From DASUTB01 sp036374835 (lineage in GTDB: Bacteria; Actinomycetota; Actinomycetes; Jiangellales; Jiangellaceae): a stretch of 64,000 nt of DNA. Below the pieces are notes generated by a model. The model saw only the letters and a program-made list of their open reading frames with translations, had not been told where the DNA came from and searched no databases. The DNA is taken from NCBI GenBank assembly GCA_036374835.1, contig DASUTB010000069.1, positions 1-64,000 of the forward strand, given 5' to 3'. Shown one piece after another: positions 8,773 to 17,111 of this stretch. Within the stretch, counting starts at the first letter, position 1. Every line of letters begins with the position of its first letter. The translations under genes and the position numbers were made by a program.

Positions 8773-9993
8773 ATGCCGAGACCGATCGTTCCGGCGGCCG
8801 CAGCGGCCATGGTGCTGCTCGCCTCGTGTTCAATGATCCACGACGAGGAGCCGGCTCAACTCGGGAAGATCGCGCTGCGCTCGGAGCTGGAGACGCCGAC
8901 GCCGGACATCCCGCCAACCCGAGAGTTCACCATCGTCGCGACGGGTGACATCCTGCTGCATCCGCCGTTGTGGGACCAGGCTCGGGACGACGCCGACGCG
9001 GGGGCGGACGCCATGGACTTCACGCCTCAGTTGGCCTCGATCGCCCCCATCGTTTCCGCAGCGGACTTGTCGATCTGCCACCTGGAGACGCCGCTGGCGC
9101 CGGCCGGTGGCGCATACGCCGGATATCCGCGCTTCGCCGCCCCGCCGCAGATCGTTCCAGCCCTCGCCGACACCGGCTACACCGCGTGCACGCTGGCGTC
9201 CAACCACACCTTCGATCAGGGCGCCGACGGGGTGGACAGGACGCTCGACGCGCTCCGGTCGCAGGGTATTGCGACCGTGGGAGCCGCGCGCACCGAGGCC
9301 GATGATGAGCCGACGTTGATCGAGGTCTCCACCGATGCCGGGCCGGTAGCGGTCGGGCTCGTCGCCTACACGTTCAGCTTCAACGGAATCCCGTTCCCGG
9401 ACGGCGACACCTGGCGTTCCAATCTGATCGGTGAAGAGTGTGTCTTCGGCGCGGCGTGTGCCGATGCCGCCGCGACGATCCTGGCCGATGCGGCCACGGC
9501 GCGGGAGGTCGGCGCCGAAGTCGTGATCGTCTCGCTGCACTGGGGCGATGAGTACGTCCACGACCCGAACGCGTTCCAGCTCGAGCTCGCAGCTGCGCTG
9601 CTCGACTCGCCGGACGTCGACCTGATCCTCGGCCACCATGCGCACTGGGTGCAGCCGATGGAGAACATCGACGGGGAGTGGGTGGTCTACGGCATGGGCA
9701 ACCTGATGGCCGGGCACGCGACGCAGAACCAGCCGTTGCGCGAGGGGCTGCTCGTCCGTTTCACACTGGCCGAGGCGCTCGACACAGGAGAATTCACGAC
9801 ATCGGTCGCCGAGTACTTGCCGGTGTACCAGACGTACGACGATCCGCGCCGCGTCGTCGACGTGCCCGCCGAACTGGATAGTGGCGACCCGGCCGAATCC
9901 GCCGATCGGCTGCAGACCGCCTTCGATCGCACGACCGAAGTGGTCGGCAGTCGCGGCGCCTTCGACGACGGCCTCACCCTCCTCACAGAATGA
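8773..9993 (+). CDS. CapA-family lipoprotein, second of a tandem pair
   Basis: A 406-residue paralogue of the preceding gene, six bases downstream. It keeps the same motifs in the same order (IVATGDILLHPPLW, ICHLETPLAP, ASNHTFDQG, LHWGDEYVHDP, LILGHHAHWVQP) and a lipobox (VLLASC). It lacks the Pro-Thr linker and carries a short cysteine-containing insert, EECVFGAACAD, absent from the first copy. The pair looks like an old local duplication with divergence of the stalk region. The last two codons and stop (GAA TGA) lie inside an interspersed repeat. Confidence 0.87.
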   Translation: MPRPIVPAAAAAMVLLASCSMIHDEEPAQLGKIALRSELETPTPDIPPTREFTIVATGDILLHPPLWDQARDDADAGADAMDFTPQLASIAPIVSAADLSICHLETPLAPAGGAYAGYPRFAAPPQIVPALADTGYTACTLASNHTFDQGADGVDRTLDALRSQGIATVGAARTEADDEPTLIEVSTDAGPVAVGLVAYTFSFNGIPFPDGDTWRSNLIGEECVFGAACADAAATILADAATAREVGAEVVIVSLHWGDEYVHDPNAFQLELAAALLDSPDVDLILGHHAHWVQPMENIDGEWVVYGMGNLMAGHATQNQPLREGLLVRFTLAEALDTGEFTTSVAEYLPVYQTYDDPRRVVDVPAELDSGDPAESADRLQTAFDRTTEVVGSRGAFDDGLTLLTE

Positions 9994-10037
9994 TCACGTT
10001 AAGCTCCGAAGCTGTAGCCAAACCACCTGTACAGACC
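9987..10037 (+). repeat. Interspersed 3'-end repeat, copy on the second capA stop codon
   Basis: AGAATGATCACGTTAAGC (9987-10004) contains the repeat core, and CCAAACCACCTGTACAGACC (10018-10037) resembles the tail of the long copies. The TGA of the core is the stop codon of the upstream gene, and its GAA is the last codon. The remaining spacer to 10080 holds nothing else recognised. Confidence 0.7.
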
Positions 10038-10080
10038 GAGCATCGTCCATATGCACCGCGCATCGGCTGACGCGGCCGGG

Positions 10081-11349
10081 TCAGGCTTGCGCCGTCTCAG
10101 CGAGCGGCGTGGCGGCCATGTCGTCGGCGGTGCGAACAGTACCGGGGTCGGGTGCTTCGGAGTATCTGTTCCCGATCAGCAGGGGCAGCGCGCAGGCGGC
10201 GATGAGCACGGCTTCGGCGGCGATGACGAGGCGCCAGTCGAGAAACAGCAGCGCCGCGGCGCCCGCGGCCGTGCCGAGTGTCTGCGGCCCGTTGAGCGCC
10301 ATGTTCGTCGCGGCGGACACCCGTCCCTGCAGATGCGCCGGTGTGACGCGCTGCCGGAACGTGACGAAGGCGACGACCATCCACGGGATGACCAAACCTG
10401 CTGCAAACGCTCCGAGAATGCCGATTGGCAGCAGGCCGGTCAGCGCGGTAGCCACACCGGCGGCGAGCCCCAGAAAGGCGATCCCGATCGCGCGGCGCTC
10501 GTCCAACCGGGCGATCAGGATCGCGGCGGTGAGTCCGCCCAGGATCGATCCGGCACCTTGGATACCGGATGCGACGCCGAACGCCTCGACCGGCAGGTTG
10601 AAGCCTTGTTCGATGGCGGCGAAGATCGTCGTGTTCATCAGCCCGGTGATCATGAAAACGATTGCCATGAGCACGGTCAGCCTGGCCAGCAAGGGGATGC
10701 CGCGGATGTGCCGGAATCCCGCGGTCAGCTCGCGCCGGAACGACTCACGTTCTTCGCGCGGTGTCGGGCCGCTCTCCTCGACGTGAACCCGGGCCAGGAG
10801 GCCGACCGTGATCAGCAGGGTGGCTGCGGTGACGATCGCGACGGCGTGCCCGCCGAACAGGGCGAACAGACCTGCTCCGACAACCGGGCTCAGGACCCGG
10901 AGGCCCTGATCGATGGTGGTCAGCAGGCCGTTGCCCGAGGCGAGCTGGTCGTCGGCGAGCATGTCGCGCAGCAGGCCCGACTGGGCGCCGGAGTTGACGT
11001 ACATGAGCGTGCCGTAGGCGAATGTGACCAGGTAGATCAGCCAGACGTGCGACGTGTCGCGGACCAGCAACAGGCTGAGCGCGACGAGGGCACAGCTCAG
11101 GTTCGCGATCATCAGTAGGTTCCGGCGCGGCATGCGGTCGGCGACGTACCCGGCCAGCGGCGCGAGGAACACCGGTAGGCCGAGTGCGAGGAAGACGAGA
11201 CCGGCTGCTGAGTCGCTGCCGGTGAGCGCCTTCACCCAGATGGGGAGGGTCAGGAACAGCAGGCTGTCGCCGAAGTTGCCGAACAGCCAGGCGAAGGCGA
11301 GCCGGCGGAACGGTTGCACGGACATCGCTGGGACTTTCAGGGGGTTCAT
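10081..11349 (-). CDS. Major facilitator superfamily exporter
   Basis: A 422-residue membrane protein with about twelve hydrophobic helices. It has the MFS loop-2/3 motif GYVADRMPRRNLL and a second similar turn (LIARLDERRAIG) between the halves. The overall look (FGNFGDSLLFLTLPIWV) is that of the MFS_3/EntS-like drug or siderophore exporter group. It lies 31 bases behind an ArsR-type repressor on the same strand, so export of a toxic compound under repressor control is the natural reading; the substrate is unknown. The start ATG 11349 could be shifted to the Met at residue 9. Confidence 0.86.
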   Translation of the reverse strand: MNPLKVPAMSVQPFRRLAFAWLFGNFGDSLLFLTLPIWVKALTGSDSAAGLVFLALGLPVFLAPLAGYVADRMPRRNLLMIANLSCALVALSLLLVRDTSHVWLIYLVTFAYGTLMYVNSGAQSGLLRDMLADDQLASGNGLLTTIDQGLRVLSPVVGAGLFALFGGHAVAIVTAATLLITVGLLARVHVEESGPTPREERESFRRELTAGFRHIRGIPLLARLTVLMAIVFMITGLMNTTIFAAIEQGFNLPVEAFGVASGIQGAGSILGGLTAAILIARLDERRAIGIAFLGLAAGVATALTGLLPIGILGAFAAGLVIPWMVVAFVTFRQRVTPAHLQGRVSAATNMALNGPQTLGTAAGAAALLFLDWRLVIAAEAVLIAACALPLLIGNRYSEAPDPGTVRTADDMAATPLAETAQA

Positions 11350-11380
11350 CAGGCTCGCTCTCTCGCGTTGGTCGGCTGGG

Positions 11381-11974
11381 TCAGGACTGGCCGGTGCTCG
11401 GGTCGGCGTCCGGATCCAGGAACGTCATGGCGAACATCCGCACCGGACGGGACCCCTCCGGGCGCTTCGACGGGTCCTCCCACCGGCCCGCGTAGCGGTC
11501 GGCGATGCCCATGATCGTCTCGCCGACCTCGGCGAGTTCCTCCCTGGTGAGCCACATCGACGAGCTTGTCTGGGTGGTCGCGCCGATCCACTCCGGTTCG
11601 ATGCGATGCGCGTTTCGTTCGAGCCACGTGCGCATAAGGCCGGTCTGGTACTCCAGATGGGTAACCGCCAGCGCGGACACGGCTTGGACCGACTCGCTGT
11701 CGTCGAAGTCCGGCTGCGCGGACTGGCTCCGTTCGACCAGCCGCCACGGCTTCTCCCGGCCCCGCGACGGAGCCCGTTCGATGAAGCCGTATTTGGCCAG
11801 CATTCGTAGATGGAACGAGCAGCTCGCCACGCTCTCACCGACATGCTCGGCACATTCGGTCGCGGTCGCATCGGCGACCGTGCCGAGATAGTCGATCAGC
11901 CTTAGGCGGATCGGATGCGTCATGGCCCGGACCCGTTGCGGATCGGAGATGTACTCGCGGTCGTCGCTTGGCAT
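11381..11974 (-). CDS. ArsR-type winged-helix repressor (HTH_20)
   Basis: A 197-residue protein with an N-terminal winged helix (RVRAMTHPIRLRLIDYLG, then ATATECAEHVGESVASCSFH and LRMLAKYGFIERAP). The C-terminal extension of about 100 residues has no obvious metal-binding cysteine pair, so it probably senses an organic ligand rather than a metal. The start ATG 11974 lies seven bases after a TACCTT -10 box, which suggests a leaderless mRNA. Two identical palindromes lie just upstream. It should repress itself and the following MFS exporter. Confidence 0.87.
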   Translation of the reverse strand: MPSDDREYISDPQRVRAMTHPIRLRLIDYLGTVADATATECAEHVGESVASCSFHLRMLAKYGFIERAPSRGREKPWRLVERSQSAQPDFDDSESVQAVSALAVTHLEYQTGLMRTWLERNAHRIEPEWIGATTQTSSSMWLTREELAEVGETIMGIADRYAGRWEDPSKRPEGSRPVRMFAMTFLDPDADPSTGQS

Positions 11975-11981
11975 GAAGATA

Positions 11982-12012
11982 AAGGTATCTTGCGCAAGCT
12001 ATCTTGCGCAAG
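11982..12012 (-). promoter_or_regulatory. Promoter with two tandem CTTGCGCAAG operators
   Basis: The perfect 10-bp palindrome CTTGCGCAAG occurs at 11989-11998 and again at 12003-12012, 14 bases apart. On the minus strand a -10 TACCTT (11987-11982) stands seven bases before the arsR start codon. The palindromes fill the -10/-35 spacer and -35 region, the expected place for a repressor that blocks its own promoter. Confidence 0.65.
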
Positions 12013-12064
12013 ATGTCTTTAGAAACTCGTCCAGTGATCCGGCGTCCGTCGCTTCGGCCCCGAC

Positions 12065-12070
12065 TAGGCT
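12065..12070 (+). promoter_or_regulatory. -10 box of the proS promoter
   Basis: TAGGCT matches the actinobacterial TAnnnT -10 consensus and would give a leader of roughly 90 bases before the proS start. No clear -35 is seen. Confidence 0.4.
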
Positions 12071-12166
12071 CTGTGCACGCAAGCTGGCAATACTCAGGAG
12101 ACGTCGTGGCGGCGGCACAGGTATCGTCGGCCGCGTCAATCAACTCCACACTCGAGGAGAAGTGCC

Positions 12167-13933
12167 GTGGTGCTCCGGATGTCGACGCTGTTCCTGCGTA
12201 CCCTGCGCGAGGACCCGGCGGACGCCGAGCTGCCGAGCCACCGGTTGCTGGTCCGCGCGGGCTATATCAGGCGGGTGGCGCCGGGCATCTTCTCCTGGCT
12301 GCCGCTGGGGTACAAGGTCTATCGCAACGTCGAGCGGATCGTGCGCGAGGAGATGGATCGCTCGGGCGCACAGGAGGTGCACTTCCCCGCGCTGCTGCCT
12401 CGCGAGCCATACGAGGCGAGCGGCCGCTGGCTGACCTACGGCGACGGCATCTTCCGGTTGCACGACCGCAAGGGTGCGGACTACCTCCTCGGGCCCACGC
12501 ACGAAGAGCTGTTCACGTTGACGGTCAAGGACCTGTATTCCTCATACAAGGACCTGCCGTTGTCGATCTACCAGATCCAGACCAAGTACCGGGACGAGGC
12601 GCGTCCCCGGGCCGGCCTGCTGCGCGGGCGCGAGTTCGTGATGAAGGACTCGTACTCGTTCGACGTGGACGACGCCGGCCTGCAGCGCTCGTACGAGCAG
12701 CATCGCGAGGCGTACATCAAGACGTTCGACCGGCTGGGGCTGACGTACGTGATCTGCGCCGCTTCATCCGGCGCGATGGGCGGCAGCGCCAGCGAAGAGT
12801 TCCTAGCGCCCGCCGAGAACGGCGAGGACACTTACGTCCGGTGCTCCGGGTGCGATTACGCGGCGAACGTCGAGGCGGTGATCACGCCCGTTCCGGACAA
12901 GCTCGCGTACGACGACGTGCCCGCCGCGCACGTCGAGGACACTCCGGACACGCCGACCATCGAGACGCTGGTCGACCTGTCGAACAAGCGGGACGACCTG
13001 CGCCGCGCCGACCGGGACTGGACGGCGGCCGATACGTTGAAGAACGTCGTCGTGATGCTCAAGCACCCCGACGGCACACGTGAGCCACTTGTGGTCGCAG
13101 TGCCGGGCGACCGGGACGTCGACATGAAGCGGCTCGAGGCGCAGGTCGGGCCCGCCGAACCGGAGGCGTTCACCGAGGAGGACTTCGCAGCCCATCCGGC
13201 GCTCGTACGTGGCTACATCGGGCCGGCGGCGCTCGGCGAGAACTCGGCGTCCGGCATCAAATACCTCGTCGATCCTCGTGTCGTCGAGGGCACACGCTGG
13301 ATCACCGGCGCCAACGAGTCCGGTCGGCATGTGTACGACCTGGTCATGGGCCGCGACTTCGAGGCCGATGGCACGATCGAGGCGGCCGAGGTCAAGGAGG
13401 GCGACGCCTGTCCCCGGTGCGACGGAACTCTCGTGATGGCCCGCGGTATCGAGATCGGGCACATCTTCCAGCTCGGTCGCTGGTTCGCTGAGGCGCTGGA
13501 CTTGCGGGTGCTCGACGAGAACGGCAAGCGGGTCACCGTGACGATGGGCTCCTACGGAATCGGGGTGTCGCGGGCCGTGGCCGCGATCGCGGAGCAGTCG
13601 CATGACGAGATCGGCTTGATCTGGCCACGCGAGGTGTCGCCGGCGGACGTCCACCTGATCGCCGCGGGCAAGAAGGGCGACGCGACGTTCGACGCCGCGG
13701 AGAAGCTGGCCGGTGAGATGGAGGCGGCCGGCGTGCGCGTCCTGTACGACGACAGGACGGGCGTGTCGGCCGGGGTGAAGTTCGCCGACTCCGAGCTGAT
13801 CGGTGTGCCGACGATCGTGGTCGTCGGGCGTGGCCTGGCCAACGGCGTCGTCGAGGTCAAGGATCGGCGCTCGGGTGAGCGGGAGGACGTGCCGGTGGAG
13901 GGCGCCGTCCAGCACCTCGCCGCTTCGCTGTAG
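12167..13933 (+). CDS. proS: Prolyl-tRNA synthetase (bacterial type with editing insertion)
   Basis: A class II aminoacyl-tRNA synthetase that charges tRNA-Pro, 588 residues, the length of the bacterial form carrying the INS editing domain. Class II motifs are visible as RNVERIVREEMDRSGAQEV (motif 1), TKYRDEARPRAGLLRGREF (motif 2) and MGSYGIGVSRAVAAIAEQ (motif 3). The editing insertion lies at about residues 225-390 and is flanked by CSGCDYAANVEAV and CPRCDGTLVMARG. The anticodon-binding domain follows to the C terminus. GTG 12167 is chosen because GAGGAGA lies six bases upstream. Confidence 0.96.
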   Translation: MVLRMSTLFLRTLREDPADAELPSHRLLVRAGYIRRVAPGIFSWLPLGYKVYRNVERIVREEMDRSGAQEVHFPALLPREPYEASGRWLTYGDGIFRLHDRKGADYLLGPTHEELFTLTVKDLYSSYKDLPLSIYQIQTKYRDEARPRAGLLRGREFVMKDSYSFDVDDAGLQRSYEQHREAYIKTFDRLGLTYVICAASSGAMGGSASEEFLAPAENGEDTYVRCSGCDYAANVEAVITPVPDKLAYDDVPAAHVEDTPDTPTIETLVDLSNKRDDLRRADRDWTAADTLKNVVVMLKHPDGTREPLVVAVPGDRDVDMKRLEAQVGPAEPEAFTEEDFAAHPALVRGYIGPAALGENSASGIKYLVDPRVVEGTRWITGANESGRHVYDLVMGRDFEADGTIEAAEVKEGDACPRCDGTLVMARGIEIGHIFQLGRWFAEALDLRVLDENGKRVTVTMGSYGIGVSRAVAAIAEQSHDEIGLIWPREVSPADVHLIAAGKKGDATFDAAEKLAGEMEAAGVRVLYDDRTGVSAGVKFADSELIGVPTIVVVGRGLANGVVEVKDRRSGEREDVPVEGAVQHLAASL

Positions 13934-13955
13934 CGCTACGGCAGAGCGCGGGTGC

Positions 13956-14384
13956 TCATAAGGGCTGCGGAGCTGGATCGATGCCGGGCATGGCGGTGAT
14001 ATCGCCGGTCCAACGTGCGGTCAGCTGGGCGGATTCGGCCAACGCGGTAGTGGCGAGCCGGCGCACGCCGCCAAGATTGCTGAGCGCGACGACGTCGGCG
14101 TAGATCGTGGCGAGGCGCTGTTCGAGCAACGCCGCGAGCTCGCGTGCCGAGCCGGCGTCCTCCACCGGGAACGGCAGCTCGTACGCGGGGAACGCGGCGA
14201 CCGGCTCGCCGTTGCGCAGCCGGATCTGCTCGGCCAGCGGCGTTCGCCGGGAGCGGTGGGTCTGCAGCGCCTCGCGTGCGGCGTCGACCTGCTCGTCGGG
14301 CAGGTTCCCGCCGACGACGCCGTAGCCGTAGATGCAGGCGTGCTCGCCGGCGAGTGCGGCCTGCAGTGCGTCGAGTGCGCTCAT
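13956..14384 (-). CDS. DUF4439 ferritin-like protein
   Basis: A 142-residue helical protein (ALQAALAGEHACIYGYGVVG near the N terminus) of the DUF4439 ferritin-like family, which in mycobacteria sits between proS and rimP (Rv2844 position). The function is unknown. Its ATG overlaps the TGA of the upstream lipoprotein gene by four bases (ATGA), so the two are translationally coupled. A much longer open frame upstream is only a shadow of the lipoprotein gene. It converges with proS, with 22 bases between the stops. Confidence 0.8.
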   Translation of the reverse strand: MSALDALQAALAGEHACIYGYGVVGGNLPDEQVDAAREALQTHRSRRTPLAEQIRLRNGEPVAAFPAYELPFPVEDAGSARELAALLEQRLATIYADVVALSNLGGVRRLATTALAESAQLTARWTGDITAMPGIDPAPQPL

Positions 14385-14875
14385 GCGATCTCTCCGAGGA
14401 GGTACTCGTGGGCCGATTCGCATGCGGCCACACTCGCGAGCACCCGGGCCAGCTCGTAGTCGTAGCTCGTGACGCTGTCGTCGATGCGGGCCGCGGCGTG
14501 CTCCGTCTCCGCTTCGCGCAGTGCCGTGATCGCGTCGGCGCGAGACACGGGTACGTCGTCTGGCGTGACTTCTGAGGCTCCCGGCTCGGTGCCCGGCTCG
14601 TCCGCGGTCGGCGCGATGGTGGCGAGCATCGCGTCGAGGTGACGCTCGTGCCGGGCGATGAACGCGGCGAGTTCGGCTTCCAGGTCGGGATGGGCCTCGG
14701 CCGTCGCCCGGTAGCGCGAGATCATCACACGCTCGGCCTCGGCCGCCAGCTCGCGGACGAGCCGGTCCGGGTCGGCCGGCGCGGCCTCGGAACCGGTCGT
14801 GCCGGCCGAGCACGCCGACAGCGGCACGGCCACGGCCGCGAGCAAGGCGGCGCGGCGGGTCATCGTCACAGGCAC
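14381..14875 (-). CDS. Putative ferritin-like lipoprotein
   Basis: A 164-residue protein with a twin-arginine-like start (TRRAALLAAVAVPL) and a lipobox ending LSAC, so it is probably exported and lipid-anchored. The mature part is alpha-helical, with His and Glu spaced as in ferritin-like bundles (FIARHERHLDAML; EAETEHAAARI; ACESAHEYL). No function is known. It is coupled to the DUF4439 gene, and the two may act together. The start is the first ATG or the Met at residue 5. Confidence 0.72.
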   Translation of the reverse strand: MPVTMTRRAALLAAVAVPLSACSAGTTGSEAAPADPDRLVRELAAEAERVMISRYRATAEAHPDLEAELAAFIARHERHLDAMLATIAPTADEPGTEPGASEVTPDDVPVSRADAITALREAETEHAAARIDDSVTSYDYELARVLASVAACESAHEYLLGEIA

Positions 14876-14942
14876 GCGGAATACCTTAGGCGTACAACCG
14901 GTAGGTCCGTCCGGCGGCTGCTCGTTGCGCGCCCGGGCTGTT

Positions 14943-14989
14943 AGCAGCGTTTACGGCGCGAATGCGCGCTTGACGTGGTCATTCTGGGG
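14943..14989 (-). repeat. Interspersed repeat, copy in the divergent region before rimP
   Basis: Read on the minus strand, CCCCAGAATGACCACGTCAAGC contains the repeat core, followed by a small GCGC-loop-GCGC hairpin. Unlike most copies it does not follow a stop codon. It lies between the lipoprotein gene (minus) and rimP (plus). Confidence 0.6.
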
Positions 14990-15042
14990 ACGGCGGCTCG
15001 CCGTGATCGTGCACATGGCGTTCGCCGCGGCGGCAGGCGCGC

Positions 15043-15048
15043 TACGCT
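15043..15048 (+). promoter_or_regulatory. -10 box of the rimP-nusA-infB operon
   Basis: TACGCT fits the TAnnnT -10 consensus and would start transcription near 15055, about 90 bases before rimP. The rest of the 14876-15146 gap holds one repeat copy and nothing else recognised. Confidence 0.4.
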
Positions 15049-15146
15049 GAACGTACCGACGCGGTGACGGCGCCGGATTAAGTGCTGCCCACAAGGTTGC
15101 CGGCAAGCTCGACGACAACTGGAGAGCGAGAAGGGGCTGAACACCC

Positions 15147-15614
15147 ATGGCGTCCGATCCAGAGAGCCTTCTCCGCGAGGTGATCGAGCCGCTGGTGACC
15201 GCCGAAGGGCTCGACCTCGAAGCACTCGAAGTCTCCTTGGTCGGCCGGCGCCGCCAGGTGCGGGTCATCGTGGACGCGGACGGCGGTGTCGACCTCGACC
15301 GGTGCGCCGACCTGTCGCGCGTCATCTCCGCCGAGCTCGATGCGAACGACGACCTCGTGGGCGCCGGCTCGTACACACTCGAGGTCAGCTCACGCGGGGT
15401 GAGCAGCCCGCTGACCCGGCCACGGCACTGGCGACGGAACATCGGCCGGCTGGTGCGCGTCGTGTCCGGCGCCGGCGAACTCACCGGGCGGATCCGCTCC
15501 GCCGATGACGAGGCGGCGGTGCTGGACGTCGAGGGTGCTGAGCGTGTCGTCGACTATGACGACGTGAAAAAGGCAAAAATCCAGGTGGAGTTCCGCCGGG
15601 TGGACGGTGAGTGA
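15147..15614 (+). CDS. rimP: Ribosome maturation factor RimP
   Basis: A 155-residue 30S-assembly factor. Segments such as VIEPLVTAEGLDLEALEVSL, RVIVDADGGVDLDRCADLSR and YTLEVSSRGVSSPLTRPRHW are characteristic, and the C-terminal SH3-like barrel ends with the typical KAKIQVEF strand. It is the first gene of the conserved rimP-nusA-ylxR-infB unit and needs a leader promoter upstream. The start ATG is preceded by AGAAGGGG at a rather long spacing. Confidence 0.94.
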   Translation: MASDPESLLREVIEPLVTAEGLDLEALEVSLVGRRRQVRVIVDADGGVDLDRCADLSRVISAELDANDDLVGAGSYTLEVSSRGVSSPLTRPRHWRRNIGRLVRVVSGAGELTGRIRSADDEAAVLDVEGAERVVDYDDVKKAKIQVEFRRVDGE

Positions 15615-15626
15615 GGCACGTGAGCC

Positions 15627-16628
15627 ATGGACATTGACCTGAGCGTGCTGCGAGCGCTCGAGCGCGAGAAGGAGATCTCGTTCGACTACGTCGTCGAGGC
15701 TCTTGAACAGGCGCTGCTCGTCGCCTACGAGCGTGCCCACGACGCGCATCCGCACGCTCGGGTCGAACTCGACCGCCGGACCGGTCATGTCACGGTGTGG
15801 GCGCGGGAACTCGCTGACGACGGCACCGTGATCCGCGAGTGGGACGACACCCCGGAGGGATTCGGCCGGATCGCGGCCACCACGGCCAAGCAGGTGATCC
15901 TGCAGCGGCTGCGCGACGCCGAAGACGAACTCACCTACGGCGAGTTCCAGGGTAAAGAGGGCGACGTCATCTCCGGGACCGTCCAGCAGGGCCGCGATCC
16001 GAGGTCGATCCAGGTCAACGTCGGCAAGATCGAGGCCGTGCTGCCGCCGCCGGAGCAGGTGCCGGGGGAGCGGTACGAGCACGGCAGCCGGATCAAGTGC
16101 TACGTGCTGCAAGTGCGCAAGACGGCGCACGGGCCGTCGGTGACGTTGTCGCGTACCCATCCGAACCTGGTGAAGAAGTTGTTCGAGATGGAGGTTCCGG
16201 AAGTGGCCGACGGCACGGTGAAGATCGCCGGTGTCGCCCGGGAGGCGGGCCACCGGACGAAGATCGCCGTGTATTCGACGGTGGAGGGTGTCAACGCCAA
16301 AGGGGCGTGCATCGGACCGATGGGGTCACGAGTGCGCGCGGTCATGACCGAACTGCACGGCGAGAAGATCGACATCGTCGATTGGTCGGACGATCCGGCC
16401 GAGCTCGTCGCGCACGCCCTGTCGCCGGCCCGCGTCCAGCACGTCGAGATCGTCGACGCCGAGGCACGTGCCGCCCGGGTGACCGTCCCCGACTACCAGC
16501 TGTCGCTAGCGATCGGCAAAGAGGGGCAGAACGCTCGGTTGGCCGCCCGGCTGACGGGATGGCGAATCGACATCCGGCCGGACTCGGGCGATCTGGCCGT
16601 TACGCCCGACTCGGCTGTTGGTAAGTAA
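15627..16628 (+). CDS. nusA: Transcription termination/antitermination factor NusA
   Basis: A 333-residue RNA polymerase partner that modulates pausing, termination and antitermination. The N-terminal polymerase-binding domain (FDYVVEALEQALLVAYERAH) is followed by an S1 domain (about 130-195, around VISGTVQQGRD) and two KH domains (GACIGPMGSRVRAVMTELHG and LAIGKEGQNARLAARLTGW). The acidic C-terminal repeats of enterobacterial NusA are absent, as is normal in actinobacteria. It is 12 bases from rimP in the same operon. Confidence 0.96.
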   Translation: MDIDLSVLRALEREKEISFDYVVEALEQALLVAYERAHDAHPHARVELDRRTGHVTVWARELADDGTVIREWDDTPEGFGRIAATTAKQVILQRLRDAEDELTYGEFQGKEGDVISGTVQQGRDPRSIQVNVGKIEAVLPPPEQVPGERYEHGSRIKCYVLQVRKTAHGPSVTLSRTHPNLVKKLFEMEVPEVADGTVKIAGVAREAGHRTKIAVYSTVEGVNAKGACIGPMGSRVRAVMTELHGEKIDIVDWSDDPAELVAHALSPARVQHVEIVDAEARAARVTVPDYQLSLAIGKEGQNARLAARLTGWRIDIRPDSGDLAVTPDSAVGK

Positions 16629-16634
16629 ACCCTG

Positions 16635-16640
16635 TAGACT
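16635..16640 (+). promoter_or_regulatory. Internal -10 box before ylxR-infB
   Basis: TAGACT directly follows the nusA stop and ends five bases before a GTG that could start ylxR. It may drive an internal, leaderless ylxR-infB transcript. Confidence 0.4.
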
Positions 16641-16645
16641 GTCTG

Positions 16646-17020
16646 GTGGACTTGCGTATGACAGGTCGGCGAGTCACGCGTACCTGCGTGGGTTGCCGAT
16701 CTCGTGCGGACAAGTCCGACCTGCTTCGTGTCGTGGCAGTCGTTGACACCTCCCAGCTTGCTACCGAGCCGAAAGGCGCCGGGCGAGCAGGTCAGGTTGT
16801 CCCCGACGTCCGCGGCCGGCTGCCCGGGCGGGGTGCATACCTGCACCGCGACCGTGGTTGCCTCGACCTCGCGGAGCGGCGTCGGGCGTTCACGCGGGCG
16901 CTGCGCCTTGCAGCACCGCCGGACCTGACGGCGTTGCACCGCTGGTTCGACGAACAGAGGCTCTCGCGCCGACCGACCGGCACGGGAGCGACCGGCCTTA
17001 CAAGAAGGAGCACGACGTGA
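16646..17020 (+). CDS. ylxR: YlxR/DUF448 RNA-binding protein
   Basis: A 124-residue basic protein with the YlxR core RTCVGCRSRADKSDLLRVV, then GRGAYLHRDRGCLDLAERR. These small proteins lie between nusA and infB in many bacteria and have been linked to RNA binding or to RNase P; the role in this organism is unknown. The start is ambiguous. GTG 16646 lies just after a -10 box (leaderless option); ATG 16658 would give 120 residues with a weak GGTGGA site. The C-terminal tail of about 30 residues is poorly conserved. Confidence 0.85.
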   Translation: MDLRMTGRRVTRTCVGCRSRADKSDLLRVVAVVDTSQLATEPKGAGRAGQVVPDVRGRLPGRGAYLHRDRGCLDLAERRRAFTRALRLAAPPDLTALHRWFDEQRLSRRPTGTGATGLTRRSTT

Positions 17021-17111
17021 CGTTCGTGAGCGCTCGATGAGCACGCAGCGATGAACACGCACCAGACCTAGCCGGTCCGAGCTCGCGCAGCCCGGACCGA
17101 GAAGGAGACCA

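Noticed and set aside
12004..13083. 359-codon ORF overlapping the start of proS
   Set aside because: It is out of frame with the highly conserved ProRS sequence and extends through it, so it is a shadow frame.
14799..15050. 83-codon plus-strand ORF before rimP
   Set aside because: It overlaps the lipoprotein start region antisense and the rimP promoter, has no ribosome-binding site and no recognisable similarity.
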